DNA from: an uncultured Eggerthellaceae bacterium | Lineage (GTDB): Bacteria > Actinomycetota > Coriobacteriia > Coriobacteriales > Eggerthellaceae | Reading direction: 5' to 3' | Assembly (NCBI GenBank): GCA_934630905.1 | Contig: CAKTXN010000002.1 | Location: forward strand, 7,082-71,081 | Length of the DNA: 64,000 nucleotides | Shown here: positions 15,388-24,698 of the stretch, piece after piece | Layout: each line of letters starts with the position of its first letter | Numbering within the stretch: position 1 is the first letter of the stretch | The notes under the pieces: generated by a model | Databases searched by the model: none | Told to the model about the DNA's origin: nothing | The model's input: the letters and a program-made list of their open reading frames with translations, nothing else | Position numbers and translations under genes: made by a program

Positions 15388-18351
15388 CTACTCAACAACA
15401 ATGCTGCGAATCAGGTAGCGCTCCAGCGCCGCTCGATCAAGAGCGCACCCGAAACCGCTGGGCGCCTGGGCCTTGTTCAGCGTGACCAGCCCGCGCTCCA
15501 CCGTGTGAGCAGGATTCGCAATATCGCTCACGAACTGTCGCAGCACCGAACCGGTGTTTCCCGCATCTTCCACCGTGGGAAGCGTTTGCAGCGCAGCGTG
15601 CATTTTTCGCGAAATACCCAGGTCGAACATGCCGCCAACCCAAATATGCACCCCGCGGATATGAGCTTGCCGAACAAAGTCAAGCGTTGGCCGCACGCCG
15701 CCGAACTCACCCACGCGTGCAACCACGTACCGCAAATTGGGATATTCCAAGGCAAGATAAGCTTCTTGCAGCGTTGGGACCGTCTCGTCAAGGCAAATCG
15801 GCGTATGCAGCGTCTGCTGAAAACGAGACAGCTGCGCCAAATGACGGCGCACTAAAGACCGCCGATCATTCGCCCGTGCACCGCCCATAAACCGCGAGGC
15901 CACCGCAGAAACATCCCCCGCAAACGCAAGCGGCTCTTCAATCCAAGAGATGTTGAATTCATCCAAAGCACGCAGCTCATCTGCGGTTTCTTCCGTAAAA
16001 CTGCGATGCGCATCGAGCGTTATCATCAAATCCGGGAAAACCTGCCGCACAGCGCGCACGCGCTGGTACGTCATGCCCGGACAAACATCAAGCGTCACGC
16101 AGCTATAGCCCGCCTCAACGCAACGCCACACCTGCTCTACCGTGTCGTGCGCATCCACCAAACCCACCACGGCAGCTGCACGCACGCGACATTGCGAGCC
16201 ATCGGCGCTGGACGGCCTGCCGCCAATCAGCTGCCAAAATGCCAAGCCCGACACCTTGCCATACAAGTCCCAAAACGCCGGCTCCAACGCACCAACAGAG
16301 CGCACGTGTCGTTGGGCATCGGGGCATTCCATAAGGCAGGGGAAGACTTCGCCCGGATGCAAAAACGCCTGGCCAACAACGTGCGACGCCAGCACATTCG
16401 CCAAATACTCCTCGGCATCCTTCAGCGTTTCAAAGCCGGAATCATCGCTGGAAAACGCCACACATTCGCCAATACCCGTACGCCCCGCGTAATCCACAAT
16501 CTCGACTAAAAGCGACTCGCGCTGCTTGCACGTCTTTCCGCCAATTTTCGCTGCGCTTGCAAGCGGCACTGCAACATGATGCAGCTTCACCTTCGCCACT
16601 TCCAAGCGCTCGCTGCAGCATCGCTCAAGCAGTGCTTCATCCACGCGTCCCGCACTCGTACGCGGAAACGAGTCCAGCGCAAAAATGTGCCGCGGAATGC
16701 TGTACGTCGAGAGCTGCGTTGCTAAATTCAAGCGAAGATGTGCAGCAAAATCCCTGTTCGACGGCCTGCCCTGCTGACCTCGATCATTGCGCTCCACGAA
16801 TGCCACAGGGCATTGACCCAATGCGGCATGCGGCGCACCGAAAACGTACACATCGGACACGCCTTTTTCGGCAAGCAGCAATTCTTTGATTTCATCAGGG
16901 AAAACGTTGTTTCCGCCACACAGGAACATGGTATCGGTGCGTCCCCGCACGGTAATGCGGTCGGCGTGGCATTTCGCGGTGTCGCCCGTAGGCAAAAAAC
17001 CGTTCACCGTAATGGAGCCGCGCATGCCCAGATATCGGTCGCACACGCTGGCGCCCTTCACCAGCAAACGCCCAAATCCGCTTGGCGCCGCTTGTTCGAT
17101 ACGCACCTCGTAACCAGGCAGCAAGCGAAGCGAGCCATCAAACGTGTCATCAATCGGTCCAATAGCAATATGACCTGCGGTTTCGGTAATACCATACCCC
17201 GCATATACACAGATGCGCCGCTTTGCGCACGCCGACATCACGCTGTGATCAAGCGCCGACCCGCCTAAAAGCAGGCAGCTATACCGCCGCAGCGCTGCTT
17301 GGTTCTCGCACATCAGCAGCTCAGCCACCATGGCATCGTCAACCGCGATGTGCGTCGCACCCAGCCGATCAACATCGCGCAGCAGCGTATCGGGCTGGAA
17401 GCACTCGTACACGGCGAAGGCGGAACGATTGCAAATGCTGCGCACGATCACCTGCAAGCCCATAACGCGATAAAACGGCAGCACGGCCTGCCAAACGCCG
17501 CGCCCTTGCTTGCACATCACGCTGTTCAGGGATTTTGCGGCTTCCGTTACGTTTTTCCAGCTCAGGCACACCGGTTTGCTCTTGCCCGAAACACCCGCCG
17601 TGAACAGAACAACCGCCGGCTTCGCGCCGTCGAAAAGATGTGCGGAGTGATCGGCAAAATGCACCACCGCTTCTTCCGAATCGGAAGAATAACGGCGCAA
17701 CTGCGAAGGCGGAAGCTTCGTTGCGTCGCGCCCCAAGCGTCCCGCTTCCGCATATGACCCCTGAATGGGGCCACTTGAGAAAGAGGCGCGCACGCCATTA
17801 CGCCGGTTCGTGCCAGAATTGGACGACCAGCCGCGCGCCGTTTCGGCATCAACGTTTCCCACCGCATCGCGCACACCTGCGCGCGCGACTTTTCCGCGCA
17901 AATAATCGTTCTCGGAACTACCAGCATCGGAAGAAAGGCCTGCTTGAACGCCAGGTGCTTCCCCATCGATGATCAAGCGCGCATGCTGAATAAGATCTTC
18001 GATGTTTTCCTGGTCAATGAAACACGAAATGGTCGTGTTGGGAATCGATTCGATTTCGGCATAACGCGCCGCGCGCTCGGCGGGCGTCAAGTGCGGATCC
18101 ATGCCTATCAGGGCAAAATTGCCGTACGCCGCCGCAAGCAGCAACAACGGCCACGCTTCACCGTTGGGCAGCTCGACCGCCACATAATGGCCGCGCGCCA
18201 CACCTGCAAAGCGCAAGCATTGCGCCAAAGCGGCTCCGTGCAAACGAGCGCGATGATAGCTGTACCGCGTCTCGTGACCCGCTGCGTCCATCGCGGTAAA
18301 ACAAAGCTGACGCGGATTCGTTCGTGCCATGTTTTCGAAAATTCGAAGCAT
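15388..18351 (-). CDS. MenE-MenC fusion: O-succinylbenzoate-CoA ligase-like plus O-succinylbenzoate synthase-like, with atypical active sites
   Basis: 987 residues. Residues 1-580 are an acyl-AMP ligase (YGITETAGH, LPTGDTAKCHADRITVRGR, FLCGGNNVFPDEIKELL), residues 585-987 an enolase-superfamily protein (TLDAHRS, SWIEEPL, ICLDETV carry the metal ligands Asp, Glu, Asp). Together they would make OSB-CoA for menaquinone. Oddities: the P-loop is TAGVSGKSK instead of TSGTTGKPK, the A10 motif ends SAGR where the catalytic Lys is expected, and the K-x-K strand is TLDV while the later catalytic Lys region reads VVARVGEFGG. A roughly 110-residue Ser/Arg/Ala-rich insert precedes the P-loop. The ATG at 18351 was chosen because longer frames run into the upstream gene. 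Function may be altered. Confidence 0.75.
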   Translation of the reverse strand: MLRIFENMARTNPRQLCFTAMDAAGHETRYSYHRARLHGAALAQCLRFAGVARGHYVAVELPNGEAWPLLLLAAAYGNFALIGMDPHLTPAERAARYAEIESIPNTTISCFIDQENIEDLIQHARLIIDGEAPGVQAGLSSDAGSSENDYLRGKVARAGVRDAVGNVDAETARGWSSNSGTNRRNGVRASFSSGPIQGSYAEAGRLGRDATKLPPSQLRRYSSDSEEAVVHFADHSAHLFDGAKPAVVLFTAGVSGKSKPVCLSWKNVTEAAKSLNSVMCKQGRGVWQAVLPFYRVMGLQVIVRSICNRSAFAVYECFQPDTLLRDVDRLGATHIAVDDAMVAELLMCENQAALRRYSCLLLGGSALDHSVMSACAKRRICVYAGYGITETAGHIAIGPIDDTFDGSLRLLPGYEVRIEQAAPSGFGRLLVKGASVCDRYLGMRGSITVNGFLPTGDTAKCHADRITVRGRTDTMFLCGGNNVFPDEIKELLLAEKGVSDVYVFGAPHAALGQCPVAFVERNDRGQQGRPSNRDFAAHLRLNLATQLSTYSIPRHIFALDSFPRTSAGRVDEALLERCCSERLEVAKVKLHHVAVPLASAAKIGGKTCKQRESLLVEIVDYAGRTGIGECVAFSSDDSGFETLKDAEEYLANVLASHVVGQAFLHPGEVFPCLMECPDAQRHVRSVGALEPAFWDLYGKVSGLAFWQLIGGRPSSADGSQCRVRAAAVVGLVDAHDTVEQVWRCVEAGYSCVTLDVCPGMTYQRVRAVRQVFPDLMITLDAHRSFTEETADELRALDEFNISWIEEPLAFAGDVSAVASRFMGGARANDRRSLVRRHLAQLSRFQQTLHTPICLDETVPTLQEAYLALEYPNLRYVVARVGEFGGVRPTLDFVRQAHIRGVHIWVGGMFDLGISRKMHAALQTLPTVEDAGNTGSVLRQFVSDIANPAHTVERGLVTLNKAQAPSGFGCALDRAALERYLIRSIVVE

Positions 18352-18392
18352 GAATCGCGCCAGCCTTTCGTTATGAGTGGATGAGCGGTGCC

Positions 18393-18794
18393 CTAGCTCG
18401 TCCTCCGAGCAAGCTCCGCTAATTTCGGGAATAGTTCCTGCACGCGGTCGAAGCCGCGCGAACCTTCGTGCATGACAGTACAATACGTACAGTCTTTGTA
18501 CCCTTTCTCATTGTAGCGGAACGCGCCGCCACAATCAGGCCCCAATGCGTATAACGGGCAGTAGCAAAAAACGCAATTGAATGTTATGTCGCTCGACAAC
18601 TGATGACAAGGGAAGTAAGGGCAGGCATCGTGAGTAAAGATGCGCTCATCTTTTTCCGGAGAAACATCCGTTGTTGCGGGGGCATCTACGCGCGACGCAG
18701 CTGCGCACGCTTCCGTTGCGCCGACCTCCGCCATAGGCGCCGTCTGCTCCAAAGAGGCGTTCTCTGCCTGTTTTGCTTCTCCCAATTCCTGCAC
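18393..18794 (-). CDS. Cysteine-rich small domain protein (metal-binding)
   Basis: 133 residues from the GTG at 18794; a TTG at 18785 behind GGAGGTG is an alternative start. Residues 1-48 are low complexity; residues 50-130 hold ACPYFPCHQ, FNCVFCYCPLYALG, DCGG and DCTYC, the pattern of the cysteine-rich small domain family (PF04071), whose members are thought to bind metal and often accompany cobalamin genes. It ends 41 bases before the MenE-MenC start and is probably co-transcribed with it. Role unknown. Confidence 0.8.
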   Translation of the reverse strand: MQELGEAKQAENASLEQTAPMAEVGATEACAAASRVDAPATTDVSPEKDERIFTHDACPYFPCHQLSSDITFNCVFCYCPLYALGPDCGGAFRYNEKGYKDCTYCTVMHEGSRGFDRVQELFPKLAELARRTS

Positions 18795-19056
18795 CTCCGT
18801 TTCTTATGCCTTCCGCTTTTTGTTGCTATGCGCGCTCAGCTCAACGCCGCTCGCATGTTTCCCGTCGCTGCGGCAGATGCGATACACGCGCTTAGTTGAC
18901 GCACGCTGCCCCTAAGCGCAGCCGCTGCCACACGCTACCGAACCCGTTTCATCGCGAGCATCCACGCAACGCTTTTCAATGCCGCTCGCATGTCTTCGCT
19001 ATTTTACCGTCTTTTTTCCATGTTTTTACCGTGTTTTTGCCACATTTTGCAAGTTA

Positions 19057-20037
19057 TTACAGCAGATGAGCGCGCAAATCGGCGCCATTCGATGCCGAGA
19101 GATACGCCGGCGCAATATCGAAAACGGTTTTGCAGCCCGTGTTTCCTTCGACCGCCAGACGGGCCACCGCGCGCGCATACGCAACCAGCACGCATGCCGT
19201 GAATTCGGGGTTCGACTCAAGCTTCAGGGAGTACTCGATGGTGCAGTTCTTACCGCCCGCCGTTTGACCCGAGCGAATGACAAAGCCGCCATGAGGCAGG
19301 CCCGCGTGATCGCGATCGAGTTCTTCTTGCGAAATGAAGTTCACGTCAACATCGTATTCATCGAAGTAATCGGGCATGTTCACAATTGCTTCCGTAACCG
19401 CCGCGGGGTCGGCGCCTTCCTCAAGGACAACCCAGCACTCACGCGTATGCTTCTCGCGCGTGGTCAGCTCGGGATTTTCGCCCGCACGGACGGCCTCAAG
19501 CGCCTTAGGAACCGGATTTGTGTACTGCTTCGCATCGGCCACGCCAGGAATGCGACGCAGCGCATCGGAGTGACCCTGGCTCACGCCGCGGCCCCAGAAC
19601 GTGTAGTCGTTTCCCTGAGGCAGAATGCAGTTCGCATACAATCGGTTCAGCGAGAACAGACCCGGGTCCCATCCGCACGAGATAAGTGCCGTTTTACCTG
19701 CGGCTTTAGCAGCAGTGTCCACGTTGGCGAAATGCTCGGGGATATGCGCGTGCGTATCAAAGCTGTCAACAACGTTGTACTTCGCAGCGTATTTCGGCGT
19801 TTGCTTGGGCAGATCGGTCGCGCTGCCGCCGCAGATGATCAGCACGTCAACGTCTGTTGCCGCGCCTTCATCGAGCTCGCTTGCGGAACGCACTGGCACA
19901 TCCGGCGTAGTAATGGTCACCGTCGCGGGGTCGCGGCGTGTGAACACGCCCACAAGCTCCATATCGTCGTTTTGGCGAATAGCCAGCTCAACGCCTTTTC
20001 CCAAGTTTCCGTATCCCAAAATGCCCACGCGTGTCAT
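19057..20037 (-). CDS. ddh: meso-Diaminopimelate D-dehydrogenase
   Basis: 326 residues. NADP-dependent single-step formation of meso-DAP from tetrahydrodipicolinate, for lysine and peptidoglycan. Family signatures are clear: VGILGYGNLGKGVELAI (Rossmann), VGVFTRRDP, VDSFDTHAHIPEHFANVD, ISCGWDPGLFSLNRLY, FWGRGVSQGHSDALRRI, and HTRECWVVLEEG. Start ATG at 20037 behind GGAAAGAGGTAACT. It stands alone; neighbours on both sides are unrelated. Confidence 0.96.
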   Translation of the reverse strand: MTRVGILGYGNLGKGVELAIRQNDDMELVGVFTRRDPATVTITTPDVPVRSASELDEGAATDVDVLIICGGSATDLPKQTPKYAAKYNVVDSFDTHAHIPEHFANVDTAAKAAGKTALISCGWDPGLFSLNRLYANCILPQGNDYTFWGRGVSQGHSDALRRIPGVADAKQYTNPVPKALEAVRAGENPELTTREKHTRECWVVLEEGADPAAVTEAIVNMPDYFDEYDVDVNFISQEELDRDHAGLPHGGFVIRSGQTAGGKNCTIEYSLKLESNPEFTACVLVAYARAVARLAVEGNTGCKTVFDIAPAYLSASNGADLRAHLL

Positions 20038-20387
20038 AGTTACCTCTTTCCATTAATGCAGGTCGGCTGGCGCACCGGCACGCTGACCATCGCAGTCAAC
20101 GCCACTCATATGAAACGCGCTCATCAGTGCAAAACGCAGCAAGCCGTCACGCAAACCAATGCGCAAATCAATACCAATGCCCAGGTGCAAAACCCAAACG
20201 AATAGTCGCAAAAATTCATTCGTATCATAGTAATATTTCGTTTCGCGCCCGTAAACAGAAAGACTTGTTGCCAAATTATCCCAACGAAATCAACGGGTAG
20301 CTCGCGGACATACCGCGCAACATGCTGAATCGCCGTCAAATTGCCCCAACACGTAGCAATTACGTCCAAAAGCGGGCGAGAGGCACG

Positions 20388-20420
20388 GATGTGAAAAAGT
20401 CCCCGTCACTTTTTCACATC
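20388..20420. other. Perfect 13-bp hairpin
   Basis: GATGTGAAAAAGT (20388-20400) and its exact reverse complement (20408-20420) flank the 7-base loop CCCCGTC. No T-run follows on either strand, so it is not a standard terminator. It lies 34 bases before element B and 350 bases upstream of ddh. Confidence 0.7.
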
Positions 20421-20453
20421 AAAGCACGCGACGCTGCAAGCAAATCGGACCTC

Positions 20454-20692
20454 TTGTTGAAAAACCAGGGGTTAATTCAGGCTAATCGACGATAGTCGGT
20501 GGTTGAAAAAACGCAGTGTCAGCAATAGAACATCTATTGATATTTACGCAACGCTATGAACTGGGAAAACGCTACTTGAAAACTTTGCAGCCGCTCTACA
20601 AAGTCTCAAAGCAAGCAAAAAACGTCCTCGCCCAGCGGCCAAACCACCGATTATCGTCGATTAGCTCGAATCTGAAGGGGTTTTTCCAACAA
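20454..20692. repeat. Inverted-repeat element, copy B
   Basis: A 239-bp element with arms at 20454-20505 and 20640-20692. The arms share the plan of copies A and C (TTGTTG ends, a G-rich block, then CGACGATA and TCGGTGGT at the inner end) but have AGGCTAATCGACG where A has GGGCAAATCGACG. The right arm in reverse has the matching GAGCTAATCGACG, so the change is mostly paired between arms. It sits between ddh and the GGDEF gene; the rest of 20038-20925 holds the hairpin at 20388 and the direct repeats at 20787 and no supported gene. Confidence 0.78.
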
Positions 20693-20786
20693 GGCGTCGC
20701 TTTAGCACGAGCGCGCTGCAATCCGGCGCCTCAACAAACCCCTTGCCGTCGAAGAATCGAGAGGTCCATAAGCAGCAAGGGATACC

Positions 20787-20891
20787 CCGGGACGCCTCGC
20801 AAACGTGAAAGGGCGTTTAAACTAGGACGGGCTCCCCCGCCGACGAGCTAAAGTGCGCACCGGGACGCCTCGCAAACGCGAAAGGGCGTTT
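20787..20891. repeat. Two 32-bp direct repeats, each with a small hairpin
   Basis: Units at 20787-20818 and 20860-20891 differ at one base. Each reads CCGGGACGCCTCGC followed by AAACG-Y-GAAAGGGCGTTT, where AAACGC and GCGTTT pair over a GAAAGG loop. They lie just 3' of the minus-strand GGDEF gene and could act as terminators in tandem, though no clear T-run follows. Confidence 0.6.
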
Positions 20892-20925
20892 GACCCCGCT
20901 CAACCACTAATGACAAGAACCGCAG

Positions 20926-22131
20926 CTATCCTACCCTGTCCGCCGAGTCCCGCGCCGCACTCCGAGATCGCCGATCACGATCTGTTCCCGCAGCGTGATA
21001 GGCGCGTTTATTCTCGTACATAAGCAGATCAACGCAGTTAAGAGCCTCATCCATGGGCATAGTAGCCGGGTCAAAAGAAAGCCGTCCAATCGATGCCGAA
21101 ACAGGCATCCCCTTGGCTTCCTCAAGCGAGATACCCGCAAGCGCGGTCCCAATATCACTCACGCATGCATCGACCTGCATATCATCCTGCGTGTTCAGCA
21201 AAACCACGAATTCATCGCCCGAATACCGGACAACCGCGCCCAACGGCCCCACGACCTCGGATAAAGCAACGCCCACAGCAACCAGCGTTTTATCACCCGC
21301 CGCATGACCGTACTTATCGTTTATCGCCTTGAAATCGTTCAAATCCAGCCACAAAATGGTAAGCAGCTCCGGCTTGCGCGCACTCAAAACACCCGCGCGC
21401 ACGGGCGCGTTGGCAATACTGTCCAGGTAAAACCGATTGTACAAGCCAGTCAACTTGTCGCGCGAAATCAACTCGCTTTGCAGACTGGTCACCACACCGC
21501 AACACGCAATTGCGATAAAAGGCCAAATGGTCGAGATGCCGTAAATCGTCCCCTGCAACGCAATGCCAAAGATGGCCGGCATCAAAAACACCCACAAAGG
21601 AAACGTCTTCAGCACGCCGCCCGTTACGTGCGCATATAAATAAACCACCAGGCTGGCAACAAGGAACACCACGGCAATTGCCAAGTAGAACCAATAAATC
21701 GGACCTCGCTTGTATACACCCGTCACATCAAAAGAGAAGACCACGGGAATCACGAGGTTGACAATCAAAAACGTTGCCGCCACCGCAACTATCACGCCGC
21801 AAGCAATTTTGCTCCACCGGGGCAGCTTCACATCCAAATGCGCCGCCAAAAAATACACCCACAACGGCCCGAACACCACATTCATGGCATACAGCCAGGT
21901 GTTCGTGGCATACCCCACCACGCAGCAAAACGCACCCGGGCGACCGGCAACCAAGTTGCTCACGCAATCGATCACGCAAGAGATAAAAGAGAGCACGACC
22001 AGGGCATACAGCGCATCGCTTTCACGCACACGTCGGTCCAGGCGCCAATGACGGTTCATGAGAATAATGAACAGCATGGTCATTGCCATTAAATTCGCAA
22101 TGAGCACCGCGGCGATATTGACCTCTGCCAT
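20926..22131 (-). CDS. Membrane-bound GGDEF diguanylate cyclase
   Basis: 401 residues. Residues 1-205 form about seven membrane segments with short loops (AAVLIANLMAMTMLFIILMN onward), an N-terminal sensor-like region. From about 215 a GGDEF domain follows: DKLTGLYNRFYLDS, WLDLNDFKAINDKYGHAAGD, and the active loop RYSGDEFVVLL, in which the first Gly is Ser (SGDEF), a tolerated variant. It should make cyclic di-GMP from GTP at the membrane in response to an unknown signal. Start ATG at 22131 behind GAAGAAGGGCAGCC. The gene stands alone on the minus strand. Confidence 0.9.
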   Translation of the reverse strand: MAEVNIAAVLIANLMAMTMLFIILMNRHWRLDRRVRESDALYALVVLSFISCVIDCVSNLVAGRPGAFCCVVGYATNTWLYAMNVVFGPLWVYFLAAHLDVKLPRWSKIACGVIVAVAATFLIVNLVIPVVFSFDVTGVYKRGPIYWFYLAIAVVFLVASLVVYLYAHVTGGVLKTFPLWVFLMPAIFGIALQGTIYGISTIWPFIAIACCGVVTSLQSELISRDKLTGLYNRFYLDSIANAPVRAGVLSARKPELLTILWLDLNDFKAINDKYGHAAGDKTLVAVGVALSEVVGPLGAVVRYSGDEFVVLLNTQDDMQVDACVSDIGTALAGISLEEAKGMPVSASIGRLSFDPATMPMDEALNCVDLLMYENKRAYHAAGTDRDRRSRSAARDSADRVG

Positions 22132-22270
22132 GGAGGCTGCCCTTCTTCTCTCTTGTTGACGTATTCTTGATAAACAGTAATTCTACCATCATCGCGAAAC
22201 GAAAAGCCCCCAGCACCCCTATAATGACATTATTCAAACTGCGAATTGAATTTTAAAGAAGGAGCAGCAC

Positions 22271-23989
22271 ATGCTTTCCGATACTATCTCCGCCAACCTC
22301 AAGCGATGGACCGAGCGCGCCGATGCGCGCTACCAAAAAGAGCTTGCCGCCCTGGCAACCGATGAAACCGCCTGCAATGATGCGTTTTTCCAGGACCTGG
22401 AATTCGGAACCGCTGGCCTACGTGGCATTTTAGGAGCAGGCGCAAACCGCATGAACATCCACACAGTAGGCAAGGCAACGCAGGGTCTGGCGAATTACCT
22501 GAACGCGCATTTCGAACATCCCACCGTTGCCATTGCGCGCGATTCACGTCACGGCGGCCTGGAGTTTTGCCAGGTGGCAGCAGGTGTTTTAGCGGCAAAC
22601 GGCGTGAAGTCGTACCTGTACGAGCGCATTGAACCTACCCCAGCGCTTAGCTGGGCGGTGCGCGATTTACACTGCAGCGCAGGCATCTGCATGACCGCCA
22701 GCCACAACCCCGCCGAATACAACGGCTACAAAGCATACGGCCCCGATGGCTGCCAGATAACCACGCAGGCCGCGCGCGATATTCAGGCGGCCATCAACAA
22801 CGTGGACATCTTCGACGACGTGAACTGCATGCCGTTTGACGAAGCGCTCGAACGCGGGCTAGCCACCTACACCGATGAGGACGTGCTCGACCGTTTCATC
22901 GATGCCGTGGCAACGCAATCCTTGGAAGCGCCCGAAACGCTGGCCGACCTTTCTGTGGTGTACACGCCGCTCAACGGCACGGGCCTGGAGTGCGTGAACC
23001 ACATCTTCGAGCGCATTGGCATGGAAAACGTGACCGTGGTGCCCGAGCAAGCGCAACCCGACGGAGACTTCCCCACCTGCCCCTTCCCGAATCCGGAAAT
23101 TCGCGAGGCGCTGGAACGCGGGTTGGCGCTGTGTCAGCAAGTGCACCCCGATTTGCTGCTGGCAACCGACCCCGACGCCGACCGCACGGGCATTGCGGTG
23201 TTGCACAACGGCGAATACGTGCTGCTCACCGGCAACGAGCTGGGCGCGCTGCTGATGGACTACGAATGCACAAAAGCGCAGGAGCGCGGGTGCGACCTGC
23301 GCGAAAAGGTATGCGTGAGCACCATCGTGTCAAGCGTCATGTGCGACTTGATGGCACAGGAGCGCGGCTTTGAGATGCGCCGCGTGCTAACGGGCTTCAA
23401 GTACATCGGCGAGCAAATCGGGCTGTTGGAAGCCGCCGGCGAAGAAGATCGCTTTCTGCTGGGCTTCGAGGAAAGCTACGGCTACCTGGCCGGCACGCAT
23501 GTGCGTGACAAGGACGCCATTGTGACCAGCATGTTAGTGGTGCAAATGGCGGCGTGGCACAAGGCGCAGGGCCGCGACCTGGTGCAGGCCATGCATGCGC
23601 TGTACGAGCGTTATGGCTGGTGGGAAAACAGCACTATCAGCGTAACGTTCCCCGGCGCTGCAGGTGCAGAAACCATGAAACACCTGATGGACGGCTTGCG
23701 GATTCTGCCTCCCGCGGAAGTGGGCGGCCTACATGTGCTGAATATGGTAGACTTTGCAACAGCCGTTGGCATGCCCGTCCACGGTGGCACCGGCACAAGC
23801 GCGCCGCAGAAACTGCCCAGCGCAAACGTGCTTGAGTTCCAGCTTGAAGGCGGCCACAAGATTATCGTGCGCCCCAGCGGCACCGAGCCGAAAGTCAAAG
23901 CATACGTGTTCGTCAAGGGAGAAAGCGCTGATCAGGCGGCCGAGCTACTGAGCACGCTCGAAGAAGCCGCGCGCGAACTGTTGGCGTAG
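22271..23989 (+). CDS. Phosphoglucomutase / phosphomannomutase
   Basis: 572 residues, alpha-D-phosphohexomutase superfamily, interconverting 1- and 6-phosphohexoses. Motifs in order: LEFGTAGLRGILGAGANRMN, phosphoserine loop GICMTASHNPAEYNGYK, metal loop ATDPDADRTGIAV, sugar loop GFEESYGYLAG and phosphate-binding RPSGTEPKVKAY. The length and EFGTAGLRG opening match the Pgm type found in Firmicutes and Actinobacteria. Start ATG at 22271 follows GAAGGAGCAGCAC; TATAAT at 22220-22225 is a plausible -10 box. A terminator follows at 24018. Confidence 0.95.
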   Translation: MLSDTISANLKRWTERADARYQKELAALATDETACNDAFFQDLEFGTAGLRGILGAGANRMNIHTVGKATQGLANYLNAHFEHPTVAIARDSRHGGLEFCQVAAGVLAANGVKSYLYERIEPTPALSWAVRDLHCSAGICMTASHNPAEYNGYKAYGPDGCQITTQAARDIQAAINNVDIFDDVNCMPFDEALERGLATYTDEDVLDRFIDAVATQSLEAPETLADLSVVYTPLNGTGLECVNHIFERIGMENVTVVPEQAQPDGDFPTCPFPNPEIREALERGLALCQQVHPDLLLATDPDADRTGIAVLHNGEYVLLTGNELGALLMDYECTKAQERGCDLREKVCVSTIVSSVMCDLMAQERGFEMRRVLTGFKYIGEQIGLLEAAGEEDRFLLGFEESYGYLAGTHVRDKDAIVTSMLVVQMAAWHKAQGRDLVQAMHALYERYGWWENSTISVTFPGAAGAETMKHLMDGLRILPPAEVGGLHVLNMVDFATAVGMPVHGGTGTSAPQKLPSANVLEFQLEGGHKIIVRPSGTEPKVKAYVFVKGESADQAAELLSTLEEAARELLA

Positions 23990-24017
23990 CTGCGAATCGC
24001 ATCAGAGCGAAATACGG

Positions 24018-24057
24018 AAAGGGGCAGGTTCAGTCCGTTCGGATGACCTGGCCCTTT
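24018..24057 (+). terminator. Rho-independent terminator after phosphoglucomutase
   Basis: Inverted repeat AAAGGGGCAGGT / ACCTGGCCCTTT (one unpaired step) with a 16-base loop, ending in TTTGTC, 29 bases after the pgm stop. As it also has A residues at its left side, it could serve the convergent carbonic anhydrase gene. Confidence 0.65.
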
Positions 24058-24134
24058 GTCATGTCTTCAACGCAGTGCGCCTTTGCATGTCGGTGCCACC
24101 GATGCTTTCCGTGCCTCCGCACGGCTAGCAAGCC

Positions 24135-24698
24135 TTACAGGAAGGTAACCTCTCCTGTGGCCAGGCAATACATGGCGCCTATCACGGTAACATCAAGCAC
24201 GTCTTTGATGCGTGAAACCGCATAGAGCACGTTCAGCTCCGAAGCACGAAGAGGGTCGGTCTCTTCGCCAATTGCGCGTTTAACTTCGTCCAATATGTAT
24301 TCGATGAATCCTTCTGGGTCATCGTTGGGGTCATCGTGCAGCGCCGCCTCAACCGCGCCGCAATGATCGTGCCCCATGACCACAACAAGCTGCGTGCCCA
24401 GATGCTTACACGCGTATTCGATGCTTCCCAGCTGATGGGCGTCAATCACGTTTCCCGCAACGCGGATGACGAACAAATCGCCAATGCCTGCCGAGAAAAC
24501 GGCATCGGGCACAATGCGCGAATCAGAGCAAGTCACCACAATGGCGTACGGCGCCTGGCCGTGCGTGGATGAGTATAATCGAGCTGCATGGGAAACATCG
24601 CCCTGATCAGACTCGCCTTTAACGAACAGTTCGTTTCCCGCCTTGAGCTTTTCGAGCGCTTCTGTCGCCGTATCGTTTGCCACTTGATGCATTGCCAT
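24135..24698 (-). CDS. Beta-class carbonic anhydrase
   Basis: 187 residues. Interconverts carbon dioxide and bicarbonate in the cytoplasm. The zinc ligands and catalytic dyad are seen in VVTCSDSRIVP (Cys, Asp-Arg) and MGHDHCGAVEAAL (His, Cys); FVIRVAGNVID is also typical. Start ATG at 24698 has the ideal site ACAAGGAGC. Its first 80 bases lie inside the 3' end of ygiQ in another frame on the same strand, so translation of the two may be coupled. Confidence 0.95.
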   Translation of the reverse strand: MAMHQVANDTATEALEKLKAGNELFVKGESDQGDVSHAARLYSSTHGQAPYAIVVTCSDSRIVPDAVFSAGIGDLFVIRVAGNVIDAHQLGSIEYACKHLGTQLVVVMGHDHCGAVEAALHDDPNDDPEGFIEYILDEVKRAIGEETDPLRASELNVLYAVSRIKDVLDVTVIGAMYCLATGEVTFL

